From assembly GCA_963931865.1 (NCBI GenBank), contig OZ007507.1, forward strand, positions 12,314,932 through 12,378,931: DNA of 64,000 nucleotides, read 5' to 3'. This stretch comes from Axinella damicornis (Eukaryota > Porifera > Demospongiae > Axinellida > Axinellidae). The position numbers and the translations under genes are program-made. This document shows positions 46,401 to 61,400 of this stretch, in pieces. The notes beneath the pieces were generated by a model. It searched no databases. It saw nothing but the letters and a program-made list of their open reading frames with translations, and had not been told where the DNA came from. Within the stretch, counting starts at the first letter, position 1; each line of letters starts with the position of its first letter.

Positions 46401-49400
46401 GTCCTATGTTAAATGACACATACTAAAGCATTGTCAACTCACAATCAGCATCTTCAATAATCGTGCAAGTGCTCATTGACACATCGAAGTTGACTGGATC
46501 ACTGGAGCTCAATGTTACTGTGAAGGACTCATCATCCTCCAAGATGTCATCATTGATAATGGAAATATTTGCGCAGGCAGTAGAACCAGCTTGTGATCCA
46601 GCAGTGAAAGTGAGGTGCACAGATAATTCATCGTAGTCTGCATCACCTGCACGAAGAACCATATATATCAACAGTAGATTTCAAGTATGTCAGACATTGT
46701 GTCATTAGCCTAAGTGTAGCACACAATACTTGATGTAATAAGGTCATAGGTGAAAGTAAAACGTCTGTGTAATTACTACCGCAGTGTAATACTGTAGTGG
46801 CTTGATTTTTTTCCCATTGGTATTTAAGGTTACGGGATACTCGTGCGCGCTGTGCGAAATGTATTTGGAAGTGTATACTTAATTTCGCTAACCAAAAACT
46901 CTGGTACGAAGAGCAAGAGCAACTTGATTCTGGCGGTGGAGGTGCACTGTCACAAGGTGTAGGGCATGACGGAAGCTTTTTTTGATAGCATAATCCTTGG
47001 CAAATTTGAGAAAGGTCTGTGGAGAAGCGCCTACAACTTCACAGACAGTGCACAGAACTAAAAGCATACAAGCTGCTGAAAACCATTTTCCAGAACATGG
47101 CCAATGACTGTGTACCTTGGCAATGCATCACCGCCACAGCTAGCTGTTCGCCGATCGTGGGGCTCCAGATGCTGCTGAAAACATGATGGCCATGGACAGT
47201 ACTCTCTGTTTCGTACATCTTCATCCTGGGGCTTCTCGATATCGTGAAGTAGATTGCCACGCACATAGTTACATGATACTCTTTGCTGTTGCGTTGCAAT
47301 CGCCAAATTTTATTTCATGCCATTTTGCCAAATTTAATGGCCGCCAAAATCAATAGTACCAAAAACAAACAACTACAAGCATCACCAAGTGACATTTCAT
47401 CTCAGATTTGCAGACAGTGCGGTATTTTGAGGAGATACTGGCCTACAAGTATGTTTTCAGGCTAAGGAGTCACTCCTTGATGAAGCAGTTCCACAATATT
47501 GATGGCTGCTCAATTGCTTGGCGTAAATCCTTTCCACCAGTTGATGGATCATAGAAGATATGAGAGAATGAGATCTGGGAATTGGCGACTTGTTTCTACT
47601 CCTCCTGCACCAGTAGACTAGTTCAGTTTGTTGGGTGGTATAATTATTCAGAAAGTGCCCAAGTTCAATCCCATTTGGACCCCAAGAAGTTCACTGCCAG
47701 CCCATGCACACAGAACAGATGAGTGTGAACAGCCAATTGTGATACTGAGGATTGTGGTGTCCAGTTGACAATAACATTTGCAAATTAAGTGGGTAGGGCT
47801 TTCAGTTTGTGATGTCATCTGCTATAGTATATTGTCCTTGGCAAATAGGCTCTGGGCCAGCAGATAAAGTGGCCAGCAGATAGGTACTGACAGACGCAGT
47901 CAATCACTCTACTCCTTGCTGTGCATGTGTGCACGGGGTACTGCAGGTGGCTGGACAGGTGGTCATTGGCTGAAAGTCCAATAACTGGAGTTGTAAAACT
48001 GCACAAGATGGCTAAAAGGGCACTTAAAGTCGTGTTAACTCTTTACCAACCACAGATTCTGGAGGTCAGTTTTATAGCTTGTAACCTACTTAAACATACC
48101 CTAGATAAGGTTCCCATCGGTTTTCACGCTCAAAACTTCACACAGAACTGCACACAGCCATGCTTTCCCATTTGTGATTCTGACCACATCCACTCGTTAA
48201 CGTGTACGCGATCAAGATGCTCGGGCGATGGTAACTCGCTCTAGCAGAAAACTCAGCCTTGAACACTGGAATTCGAGGCTCTGCAAGGTGAGACCACTGT
48301 TTTCTAGGCCCATTTATGCTTAAAATCCAAGAAATGGCCTACCCGGCTCCAACCAAGGGCTGTTCAAAGCTGAGCCCAGACACGTCCATGCTGTTTGCAC
48401 CCTTCGGGTGCACCCAACCACCTCCCCCTGCCCCGCCCTTTCTGCTGGCGCAGAGCCTATCTCTCAAGGACATTGCCGGATGTGACATCATGAAGGTGAA
48501 AGTCTCATGACGGCTTTTGCAGTCATTGGTTGGTAAAGGGTTAATTAGTACAAGTAGCTGAGCTCGCTTCGCTCGCTCAGCTACTTCCCCCTTGTTCGCC
48601 TACCGTGCGTAATCCGGCGCCGGACAGCTCTCTGAAGAGCTGCTTCTCCCCGATTGCGTTCGCTTCAGCTGCTGCGGCGGGTCCGATTGCGGCATCCGCT
48701 TCCACTGCTGCTCGCGCTCCCCGTTTGCCTCCGCCTCGCATCCAGCTGCTGCTCCCCGATTGCGCCCACTTCAGCTGCTGCTCGCCGCCCGATCGCGTCC
48801 GCTTCGATCCGATTGCATCCGCTTGAACTGCTGCTCGCCCGATTGCGTCCGCTTCGACTGTTGCTCCCCGATTGCATACCCGGCCCAATGTTCTGAACAT
48901 TCTTCGCGGAGTTCGAGGTTCAGTAAATAAATTAAAGTACGAAGGTCGCGCGTCACTATAGTCTAGTCCCGCCCCACGAACATCCCACTTCCGTCATGCA
49001 CAGACAGACACACACACACACACACGTTAAAATCTTAATGTATTGATGTACTAAATTACAAGTGAACCATACATACTACTCACCAGTTGCTGTGCCACTG
49101 GCAGTGCTCAGATGCACTGTAACACTCCTCTCCAAGTTTCCTGTTGTCAGCTCAGCACACACTGTTACAAATCCATCTGCCTCACCTACAGTGTGGCTAC
49201 TCTGTTGCAGGGTAATGCCGGCATCTGGGAAGTTCAGAAACGGAATACTGATAAACATTCATTGAGTAACCTATTGATGGGAGGGATGCACGAACTAGTA
49301 ACCTATTGATGGGAGAGATGCACGAACTAGTAACCTATTGATGGGAGGGATGCACGAACTAGTAACCTATTGATGGGAGGGATGCACGAACTAGTAACCT

Positions 49401-52400
49401 ATTGATGGGAGGGATGCACGAACTAGTAACCTATTGATGGGAGGGATGCACGAACTAGTAACCTATTGATGGGAGGGATGCACGAACTAGTAACCTATTG
49501 ATGGGAGGGATGCACTAACTTGAACATGTAATAGCAAGGCTTGCATTGAAGTTTGGGATTAATTGCCGAATGCGTATACGAAGGTGATAAATTGCACGAG
49601 GAGAGCTGAGTGCAATTTGCCTTCCTGAATGCATCATGAGTGCAAACCATCTCAGAATGGCAAGTACCTAAGTACATCTATTTCACAGTTATGTATACAA
49701 TAGAAGTCGTGCATTTGTAGATTCTGGCTGATTCTCTCATGACATTGTCTTCTTGTGTACACCATTGTTACCTATCTTGTTGGAAGAGAGCATTTCTCTC
49801 CTCCTTTTCATGAACTGCATGGACTTAGTAAACAGTCTGTTCAAAATCTCTGGCAACAAGAAAGCTCGATCGATGTGTTGCACTGTCTATGCATTCTGTG
49901 CTGAACCTAGCCTACATCATTAAATTATGGCCTACCATCATAACATTCAAATCTAGGCATGGTTTTGTTCCATAATTGGACAGAGAGCGAAAACCTTGCT
50001 TTTCACAGCTCTTCACACCATACAACTGTCGTTTCTGAGGTACATACAAGTCATTAACGTGAATAAAGGGCTGAAATCGTTCCTATTTCACCCAAACTGC
50101 TCATTTTTGTGTCCACTGACTGACTGGCATACTGACAGACATAGCAATCACTCTACCCCTTTCTGCGCATGCACACATGGGGTAATGCAATTTCAGGCTA
50201 ACAGCTTTAGTGCTACTGACCATCATTGTTGGTGATGGTGACGTAGGCTGTTGCCGGGTTGAGCATGACCCGTTCATCCGTGGCGTTCAGCAGGAGATGG
50301 AAGGTTTCGTCATCCTCCACCAGGTCATCACTTATGAAGGAGATGGTTGTACACTGCTGACTTGGTGCAACACTTCTCTAAAATGGACGAGAGAGAAGAG
50401 GTGGGGGGAGGGTCAATAATAGTGCTGTGGCACACTCCTGAAATGACAAAGTCTTCACTACCTTTTTATGCGAACTATCAAAAGTGAAATCCAATGACAT
50501 TGACTGCTGAATGAAGTCCACATAGTCCACTCCACCTGGATCCAGATCATAATGGAGGATACATATAACAATCTTGTTAACTGCTATAACCAGTAAGTAC
50601 TAAGTACGAGCATTGGAATCTAATTGTAGAGCTAAAATCTACAAGGCAGATTGTTATCATAATTGTATGATAGGTTACGCCTAACGTACTGTAAAAGACC
50701 ATCATCACCTTTTTCTATTTCGTAACCTACTACTTTACAACAGACCAATAACTTCAGAGTGATATGGGGAAGTTATTGACCAATCAGCTTACGTATATAA
50801 TCGTGTATGCTTGCAACGATGTTAGTAGTAACAGTGCAGACAAACCCTATACAATAATTCATCCCCAACCAATGATGATATTCCATAGCAGAACTGAATA
50901 TCACCTGTAGCAGATCCCGACATAGTTGTGAGGACAACTTCCACATCATCGTCCAGCTCCCCAGTCAGAACTATACACACCATCACAGTATTGCCTTGAC
51001 CAGATGGATCCTCCTCTGGCATACTGTATGCAGTCTGTGCAAAGCCGATTATCACAACTGGATCAAGGGTGAGTGGAGGAAGATGCAGGAGCAGGAGAGA
51101 AGTGCAAAGAAATGGAGTAATAAGTATCTCTACAATAACTGTGACAAGTCATTTTTGGGGAAGCCAATGAGATTGAATTACATGACAGAAATTAACGAAA
51201 AATTCCAGCCATACGTATAATATGTGTCTTAAAACCATAAACTGCTTTCACTACTGTACTGTATCCTTCTGAGAATGAAGTTCTGGAAGACCTAAGAAAA
51301 GCTACGAGATACCAAAGCAAAACTCTAGAAGACCTAAGAGATCAAGTTCAGGATCGTAAATGAAGCTCCGAAAGACCTGCAAGCAAAGCTTGTCAACTTT
51401 TCAGAAGCTTATTGTACAAACCAGCACTATTCGCAAGAAACCTTCCAGTTCTCTTTCCATGAAGGAGAGAGTTGTGCATTGCTGACTTTGTCCTTGTAAC
51501 ATGTGTACCATAGGAGTTCTAAACAGGAGGTGATTCCATCCTTACAAAAGCATTTTAACAGTGGACAAAAACAATTGACCACACAGGATTCTACTTTGAC
51601 TGCTAATAGGTATGGGTATGAGTGGACGAGCATCTAGTTTCCATACAACAAAACAGCCAATCTGTTCATGACAGTATTTAGAGAGTTGCTGAAAAATAAT
51701 ATAATGATGGTGTCACGTAGTTCACTTGCTCTAGCATCTAACAGATCCATAGCAACATGTTTGGTAAGCACCAGGTCTTCTTCCTATGTGAATTAACCGG
51801 CTGAAGTACATGTACACATAGGTACAGTAATGCTATCATTATTGGCCATCCAAAATAGGAGCACATAACCTCCACATAAAGCACTACACACCATCATTCT
51901 CCACGATGGTAACTGTGGCAAACTGCCGCCCAATCATTACAGCATCATCACGGGTAGTTAGAACAACGGTGAACTGCTCTTCTTCCTCCTCCAGGACCTC
52001 ATCCATGATAATGGGAATGCTGACACACTGCTCTTCAGCTACATAGAACTCCAGTACTTGAGAAGTGGTAGTATAGTCCATGACAGCTAGAGGTAATATA
52101 AGGTCCTATGTGAATGAAAACCTACACAAACGTACCTACACAAACGTACACATACACCTGCACACACATGTATAACGTATATGTAATTACGTCCCAAAAA
52201 TCTACCCGATTCCTGGACAGCCTGGGTGATATTTGCCCGCAGAAATCGTGAAGATGCCATGAAGATCATGTGTTCCACAATGTGGGCACACATGTGGTCA
52301 ATCACAGCTGGGTAGATGTGAATACCAATGGCAGCTGCGGCCTGTTGCACCCATTTGAGTTCTGGGGTCTGGGGGACACTGTCTCAATTTAATACGAACA

Positions 52401-55400
52401 CTACTGGTTTAGACTGAGGAGTACATTGGGAGTGTCACCCACTTGCACAGTAAAAGTACAATCATAAGGAACTTCTTTCCGGTTCCACAATTATCGTCAA
52501 CTATCTAGTCAGTACATATCACATGGTTTGAAAGTATATAGTAAACTCCTCTAAAGTAGAGACACTGGAACCACCTATACATGTCAAGGTATGCGTGCTT
52601 CCAGATGTAGGGATAGCAGAACGGCCAAAAATCCGCATCTGACCTCTTCAATAACCAGGCTTGAACACACAACCAAAGTTATCATCACAAGACAAATCAA
52701 CCCAATTGTGAGCTACATTTGTGTGAACCCACTATACACAAGAGTATACTCACCTACTGCTGATCTGTCCAAGGTGAAGACAGTTACAACAACAAGTCTT
52801 TCGACATACCCAGTTAAGGATACACACACCGAGACATTGCTGCTAAGCTCAGACACAACATAGTTGTCCATAGTGAACTCAACCATGGCATCTTTCAGAG
52901 GAAAGATAAATCATAGTCACTGGAAATGCAGGCTATAGTCAGTTAAGCATAGGTAGGAACGATCATTGAACAACATCACTACTACATGTCAGGAAGTGCT
53001 TCCTGTATTCAACACTATAAATGTCTAATTTTGTGAGTAAGAATTCTGCTAGTGCATGTAATATATTAATGCTGAAAGTGTGATGTATTTGATGTTCAGA
53101 ACAAACTAAGATGCTGTGCAATGTATAATATAATTAAGTGTGCAATAGTCTCTACCTAGTAAATAGATTAATCCTGTGGCCGCCAAATTTAGTGAAGCAG
53201 ATACTATAAGTCTTTTGGACACAATGGTGAATGACAGATACATGTATATTGATTAGTAACTCCTTCGTACCATCATTGTCAAGAACGGTAATAGTAGAGT
53301 ACTTGTATAAGAGCTTCACATCCTCATCAGAGGTGTTCAGGTGGACAGAGACCTCCTCTGTGCCCTCAAGGACGTGGTCATCCTCTATGATGACTGCCAC
53401 ACACTGAGGTTCGTCTGATTGAGCCGGGGTGAAAGTTAGTCTTGCGCTGTTGACACCACTGCTAGCTGCAAATACAAGTAGACAGAAGTTTGTAAGTGCA
53501 AAATCACAGCACAGTTCGATCTGTCATTATTTATGTTCAAGTCACTCGACATGCATATGACTTAGTCCCTTCTTTATGATGCTGGTGATACTGCCAAAAC
53601 CTTTCAGCAAGTTAGAAAGGAGTGCAAGTGTCATAAAAGTATATATCAGTGTAGCTATAGGGTAACTGCAAGTGGGAAGCAAGAACTGGATGTAATCAAG
53701 AAAAATAATGATGATGTGTACTACTTACTTACAAGTAGCTGTCAATCACCTGATATTAGCTAGGACAACAGGAGACTGAGCCTTGTACTTATGCAAATAT
53801 TTCAGTTTCAGTTCTATATGCCATGTCATATCATAAGCCAGCATTTTCATGAGAGGCTGAACTGTGCATGCATGCAACGTTGCTTCACACAATTGCTTCA
53901 ATTTTGATGGCGCATGACGTCTGCTGAACTGAATGTAGAGTCACCCAATGGACCAGGTACTCTGGACAAGTGGCAGGCATAGATCTGCTAACCATAGCCC
54001 AACAACACCAATACTGGAGTTTGGAGGAGCACACACCTCCATCTTGGAAATGGAGATGTAAAGAAAGGTGTTTTGGAACCCAGCGGGCGTAGCTACCAAG
54101 GAGAGTTCCCACAGCACTTGGGCTAGTAGTTTCAAACATTTTTTGTTGGTAGGAAAGACCCCCCCCCAGCTCAATAATAATAATTGGATAGCCACTAGGC
54201 TAGGAGTAATTAGAAACTTTAGGGCCAGAGTTGTATGTTGTTGTACACGTTGCTATTAGTCTCGGTACCAGACAAACAAGAGGGAGGTGGAGTCTGGGAG
54301 AGTTGCATACACTTGAACTCAACGGAATTATTGGTTGATTCTCAGCAGAATTATTGATCTGATTGGTTGATTGCTACATAAGAGATTCTACAAAACTGTG
54401 ACCATGCCATTTTCACCGTGTACACATGACTAAGTCTTCCACACTCTCTCTCCACTACTAATCATACAGTAAAAGCTGTGGAGTCCAGCAACAAGTCTAC
54501 GTTCATCAATCATGCATACATACAGCCATAATAACCTACTGTATATACCTATGGTTGCATCCCCTTGTACATCCAAGGTGACTGCAACATCCCGTCTGAT
54601 ACAGCCACACTTTATCACCGCACATATCTCTACAGATCCTACACTTTCATTCACTGTGATATCGCTCTGCTGCAAACCAATTGTAACACCTGCAGAAAGA
54701 CATTTACGCATAATTATGGTAGTGTATATATTATGCATATGATAAATACCATCACAAAATATCACTATTTTTCAGCAGAAGGATTTGTTGCTCTCCACAA
54801 CTGTTGCTGCTATGTGCCAGCGAAAATACACTGTGGCTACATAGTCCAAATCATCCACAGCAGTGAGCAAAGTACAGCCAGTATTGATGAATCGCTGACT
54901 TCTATACCGTCCCCAGGCTGTCAACCATGAGAGGCAAAACTGTGACAACCAACTACACACTCTGTTTTCAACACATTTTGTGTTTGACTATACAAGTTGT
55001 AGTCAACTACACAAGCGTCAGTATTTTCCCTAACTAACAGCCTGAACAGAGGCCCAGCCTCTGCTCTATTCTATGGCTCAAGAAAGGCAACCAACATCTG
55101 ATAATTAGCACTGATTACCCCACACAACTGGGAAGGAGTGACCCTCTAAAACAAAAGTGAGGGGTGGGTATTTTTTTCAAAGCTCACAAGACTAAGATAG
55201 CTACCTGTAAAGAAGGGAAATATGTGCATTCAAACCCGGGGATGATGTTATGAGGAATTAAGGAACAGTAGAGACACTCACAGTCATCATCTACGATGCT
55301 GATAGTTGTACTGTTGTCACCAAGGGATACACGGTCATCAAATGTTTTGAGGGTAGCTATGAAATCCTCCGGTTCTTCTCCTTCTACGCAGACATCGTCA

Positions 55401-58400
55401 ATTATGGGGATATAGGCACACTGGGTGGTGTTGGTAGAGCTGTCAAACTCTAAAATTTCCCAAATGTCAAAAAAGTCCTCTCCATCTGAGGAGAAATTAA
55501 AGCAGAATTCTAAATGACCATAATTGAGTCAATACAGTGAATAACACTTCAATAGTTAATTTGGAGAAGATTTTGTCACAAGAGCAAAAATGCATATACA
55601 TGAGTACTATTACGCACGAATTAGTGGGTGTCTTGATAATAGTTATCATAGCAAAGAAACTACATCATCAACTACCTTGTGTGCTTGCATGCACTCACTG
55701 ACATGGATGCACATTCATGTGCCAGTAAGCCCGCATTTTAGTTACTGACCGTATACATTAAAATGGCAGACTCTAACATCGTTTAACTAGTGCATATTAT
55801 GTAGTTGACCACGCAGAAATGCCTCGCAGGAAGCTTTGATATAATTTGGCAGCTACAGAACATAATCACGAGCGATGGCAAGTCTCTGTGAAAGGCGAAC
55901 ATCAACTTCAATCTGCCTGCCAAGCCTCTTTCTCTTGCGATCAGCCGCTCTGATAGTCTCCCTCTTCGCCTCATCAGTTCTACCTCAATGGCGCTGCACT
56001 CTTTGCCTTGTCAATCGTCGTCTCCTGTCAGAATTCGACTCATACTTGTACAGTGTACAGCAGTGACAAACGACAAATGTGAGATCACATGGTGTGGGTT
56101 GTATACGCGCACGCACGGGGGTCCAAGGCGTAATTACATGCAGGGCCACAATAATTGCATTCCAATGCATTACAGGACAAACAATAATTATTATAGTTGC
56201 ACTAGCCCAGATTCGACCTCCACACTGCACGATTAGTTGCCGCTCGGCAATAAAACAGAACTGGAAATGCATTGAATAGAAGCGCTTTGGTCGTCATCAG
56301 ATATACAGACGCAGATTTTATTTGGATTGCAGTGTTGTTGTCGTGTTTAGCAATTGCTTCACTGTGTAGATTGTGCGATTCTATTTTTCTTCAGGGACGA
56401 CAGACAACAGACAGATGGACAAAACTAGTTGCTTAACCAACCCTGCTTTGTGCATGCGCGTGCGGGGTAACAATTGTTCTGCAGTGAGAATGTTACACCA
56501 CGATGTAGGACTCGCATCAACTATGCAAATAGTGTGAAATGTCATATACCACCCTGTATGTGTACCTAGTGCGGTGTTACATTCGGTGTGCACTGTGACA
56601 CTGATGCTAGTCTCCAGTTCTCCAGTCAGTTCCACACATACATGTTGGAGACCTGCATCTTCATCAACTGTGTAGCTAGTCTCCACAAAGGAAAGCCACA
56701 CACCTTTTGAAATGACAAACCATAGTCATCAAGCACAACGTAAACACAGAACTGATATGAGGACTATGAAACAAACCCTGACGAGGGAAAATGCCTGAGA
56801 TTGTTTATTTGCACTGTGTAATGTATACACAATGTCATGTGCCATAGCCTATACATAGTGCAAAACTTGCTGCATGTGGCAGCAAGATACATCAATGAAT
56901 AGCAGATAAACTGATTAGTAGCTGCCTTCAGTTTCATACCATCATCGTCAAGAATGGTAACAGTAGAATAGCTGTGCAGGAGGTTCACGTAGCTATCGGA
57001 GGTGGCCAGGTGGACAAAGAAATACTCCGAGTCCTCACGGATGTTGTCATTCAGTATGGTGATGTAATCACACGGTTCAGTATTCGACGAAGTAAATGTC
57101 AGTGTTGTGTTGCTGGCATTGTAATCCCGGCCGGCTACAAGGACAAGAAGGTACAAATTCACAAGTGCATAATCACAAAATGACAAAGTAGTACATACGT
57201 ACCATGCACCCATGGTTTTGGCAAGTGGAAGAATAAACAAACTAACAAATGCATAAACTCATCATATATACGATCCATAAGTGTAAATAGTTCAGAAGGC
57301 TCATATCTACATCTTTATAGTCTAGGTTTCTAGTCCATTCAAGGCTATCAACAGTTCTTTGGAAGCAGTTACATTGGTGACATTATTTCTACCCTTTATT
57401 GCATCCACCTTAAAAATTCCTGTCTCATACTTACAGTCGGTCTACTTGTAGCTAATCGCTAGGAGATTACAGTGGCAAGACATCTTCAGTTCAGGATCGG
57501 AAGAGTGCCACAACATTTGATGACACAGTGCATGACCTTCATTGAACTGATTGCGGAGTCACCTGGCCACCCAATGGGCCAGGCATACTCCGGACAGCAA
57601 GCAGCAGGCATAGATATGCTAACCAGTGTCCCAACCAAAACAAACCCTCCAGCGAAGTCTGGTGCGTACTTGGGCTTGGAATGGATACTTCTACACTCAA
57701 AGACATGATTGTGCAGTTAATTCACAGTGGGGTTTTGAGGTCTATGCTGGCAGCCAGGAAGGTCAAAGTCGTATGAGCTTTGCTGCTGAATGTAATCATG
57801 AACTTCTGATGTTCACAAAGCGTAGAGAGTACATAAATTCCCGTGTTTGTTTCTATCGTCTAAATTCCCCTTCTGATGGCATACCAGTGTATAATCAGGA
57901 GCACACAACATGAAGGAGCATCCAACTGTGATAACAATTCCCAGGTCAGATGTACAGTGGGCAGTTTTGTAGAATGTGTGGTGTTTATAGTCAGTGTCAG
58001 AGGATATCTCCGCTTAGACAGTAGCAGTGAAGACCAGACAATTAGCTACCAGATGAGCATTGCACAAAATTACTGTACTTCCCATACGGGGAACATTCTG
58101 ATCAGGTTAATTCTAAAGGTAATATTCAAGGATTAAAGTCAGGATGTGTTTCACAGCAAGGAATCTGGCTTTCGTCTTGTTTCACTGTTGCAATGTTAAA
58201 CAGCGGTAGATATCACTTCAAAATGACAGGAATTCCACTAAGTCATAAACTGAATTATGCTACATGCACATGACCCTATTCTACTCTCACTAATCATTAC
58301 ATTGTACAGCTGGAACAAAAAATGACACATTATGTAGTATTCCACATCATACCTGTGGCTGTGCCATCTTGAGTAAACAAGTTGACTTCAACGTCCCGTC

Positions 58401-61400
58401 TAATACAGCCACATTTTATTGCTGCACAAACATGCACAACTGATTCAGGTTCATTCACTAGGATATCAGTCAGCTGGAAACCAATTGAAACACCTGCAGG
58501 AAAACATTTGGGCACATTCCATTCCATTGCATGCGGTGAAATTGTTACTCAATGAAACCCCACCCCCTCTTCCCCAACTTAAACCTTACTCAGTCACTGA
58601 GTTATTACAGGGGTCTCATGAAAGTGTTCCCATGGGCAACATATATATACACAACTGGGTGGTAGCGGAGGTGGTCAAGCATTTTCATATATTCATCCAC
58701 TAAAGAACAACCACATTCACTTAGTAGAAAGACAGCTGTGATAACGTAGCATCATTGCATGGTGAGATTCACAGCAGCTGTTGTTTGCTGTTACATAATG
58801 CTACACTTGGCCAGACATTCCACAGCAGTGAGTAAAGCCTATTGATGAATTGCTGGCTTCTACTGTCGTCAGGTTTTGAGGCACAACTATGACAACAGCA
58901 AACAGTTTTCCATTTTCAATGTAGCTACTCTATCTTGTATTTGACTACAATCATTGGTTGTAGTCTACTACAAACCGACAGCCTTAACAGAGACCATCTG
59001 CTCGGCTTTCAATATGTTTTCATACACAACTCTATTGAGACTGGTTGGGATTCATTTGAGCAAACTTTGACCATCAAAAACCAAAGTGGGGGGTTGAAGG
59101 TGGATGCTCTTTCGTGAGACTGAGATACCTATGTAAATGTGTGCAAGCCTGAGGACAGTCATGAGCATAAGCCATAGAGGGCACTCACAGTCATCATCAA
59201 AGATGCTGATGGTTGTAGTGTTGGTACCGATGGTGACACGGTCATCGTCCGATTGAAGGGTAGCTGTGAATTCCTCTGGTTCATCCTCTACACAGGCATC
59301 ATCAAGTATGGGAATATAGACACACTGGGTGGTGTTGGTAGAGTCGTCAAACTCCAATGTCTGCCAAATCTGAAAAAAGTCCTCTCCAACTGAGGAATTA
59401 AAGCGGAAATCTAAATGACATCGATATTAAAAAAAACATGAGTCAATAATACTTCAATGGTTATGTGGAAGAAGTTGTTACAAGTGCAACCATGTGCATG
59501 AGTGTGCAAGTTAGTGGGTGTATTGAAAATCAAGTAGAGCATTAGGCAGTGTAAAATGACATACAATTCTGAATGCATACCTAAGGCGGTGTTAGGCTCA
59601 GTGTGCACTGTGACACTGATGCTGGTCTCCAGTACACCAGTCAATTCCACACATACACGTTGGACACCTTCACCTTCATCAACAGTGTAGTCAGTCTCCA
59701 CAAAGGAAAGTTGCACACCTTTTGAAACAACAAACCATAGTCATCAAGCACAACATAAACAACAAACCATAGTCATCAAGCACAACATAAACCAACAACA
59801 AACCTGCAAGCACAACATAAACACAACAACAAACCATAGTCATCAAGCACAATATAAACAATAATACTAAGAAACAGACCCTAAGGGAGATTGTTCATTT
59901 GCACTGGGTAATGTATACACAGGTGCCATAGCCTATACATGGTGCAAAACTTGCTGCATGTGGCAGCAAGATACATCAATGAATAGCAGATAAACTGATT
60001 AGTAGCTGCCTTCAGTTTCATACCATCATCGTCAAGAATGGTAACAGTAGAATAGCTGTGCAGGAGGTTCACATAGCTATCGGAGGTGGCCAGGTGGACA
60101 AAGAAATACTCCGAGTCCTCACGGATGTTGTCATTCAGTATAGTGATGTTATCACACTGTTCAGTACTCGACGAAGTAAATGTCAGTGTTGTGTTGCTGG
60201 CATTGTAATCCCGGCCGGCTACAAGGACAAGAAGGTACAAATTCACAAGTGCATAATCACAACTTGTTAAAATAACAGGTATGTACATACGTACGTACAT
60301 TAACCCAACCAATCTAAAGAGGTAGTTTATTGTATTTCCACAATCATATACTGCCCTCAAATTGAAAACAATAACGGAGTGTTTAACAGTCATTGAGAAC
60401 AACTTTATTTGTCATTGTCTGCATGATCGAAGCCATTACCATGGATGCTACTGATCTCGCCACTCGGATGATAATGACAGTGAGATGGATCTGTTATCAT
60501 GTGCAGCTGGAGCTACTAAAAGGTGTACTTCCACGAAAGAAGAAGTAAAAAATTGGCCCAGATTCAAACATCTACAATTCAAATATCCCTTGGATTCGTC
60601 AGGAAATATTTCACAGTAAGGAGTCTGGTCTTGGTCTTGTTTTGTTGGGGGTTTTTTTGTTTTGTTTTTTTCCGGGTTTTTTTTTCTCTTTAGGAACATT
60701 TTTCCCAGATGGGCAGGATTAGCAGGAAACAAATTTGAAGCCTCTCCTGGGGAGGGAAACCAGAAAACCTGGAGAAAAACCCTTCCTAGGTGCAACTGGT
60801 GGGACTCGAACCTGTGGCCTCTCACACCACAGTCCAGTGCTTTAAGGTGGCACATACCCCTTTACATTAGGTTACCTTTAACCATCGGGGGTCCCCGACG
60901 GTTAAAGGTAACCTAACGCAAAGGGGTATGTGCCACCTTAACCACTAGGCCACACAGTCACACGCTGTTGCAGTGTAAGCTGAATATATCACCTCAATAT
61001 ATGAAACTCCATGGAACATCCACTCAACACAGCTCTGTATGCTACGTGCACGACTCATATTGTCCTCTCACTAATCATTATACAGTAGAGCTGGAGCAAC
61101 AAAATTAACGATACATTATGTAGTATTCCACATCATACCTGTGGCTGTGCCATCTTTAGTAAACAGGTTGACTTCAACGTCCCGTCTAATACAGCCACAT
61201 TTTATTGCTGCACAAACATGCACAACTGATTCAGTTTCATTCACTAGGATATCAGTCAGCCGGAAACCAATTGTAACACCTGCAGGTAAACATTAGTGCA
61301 CATGCCTGTACATATTGTATGTGGTGATTGTGTCACCTAAGTGGTAAAGTTATAGGAGCTATGAAACCCACGCCCCCAATTCAAAACCTTCAACCATCAA

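Noticed and set aside
55783..56272. Arg-rich open frames on the - strand (RRRRLTRQRVQRH; RAADRKRKRLGRQ in another frame)
   Set aside because: They resemble Arg-rich transposon leaders but are short and interrupted, and no further motif supports an assignment.
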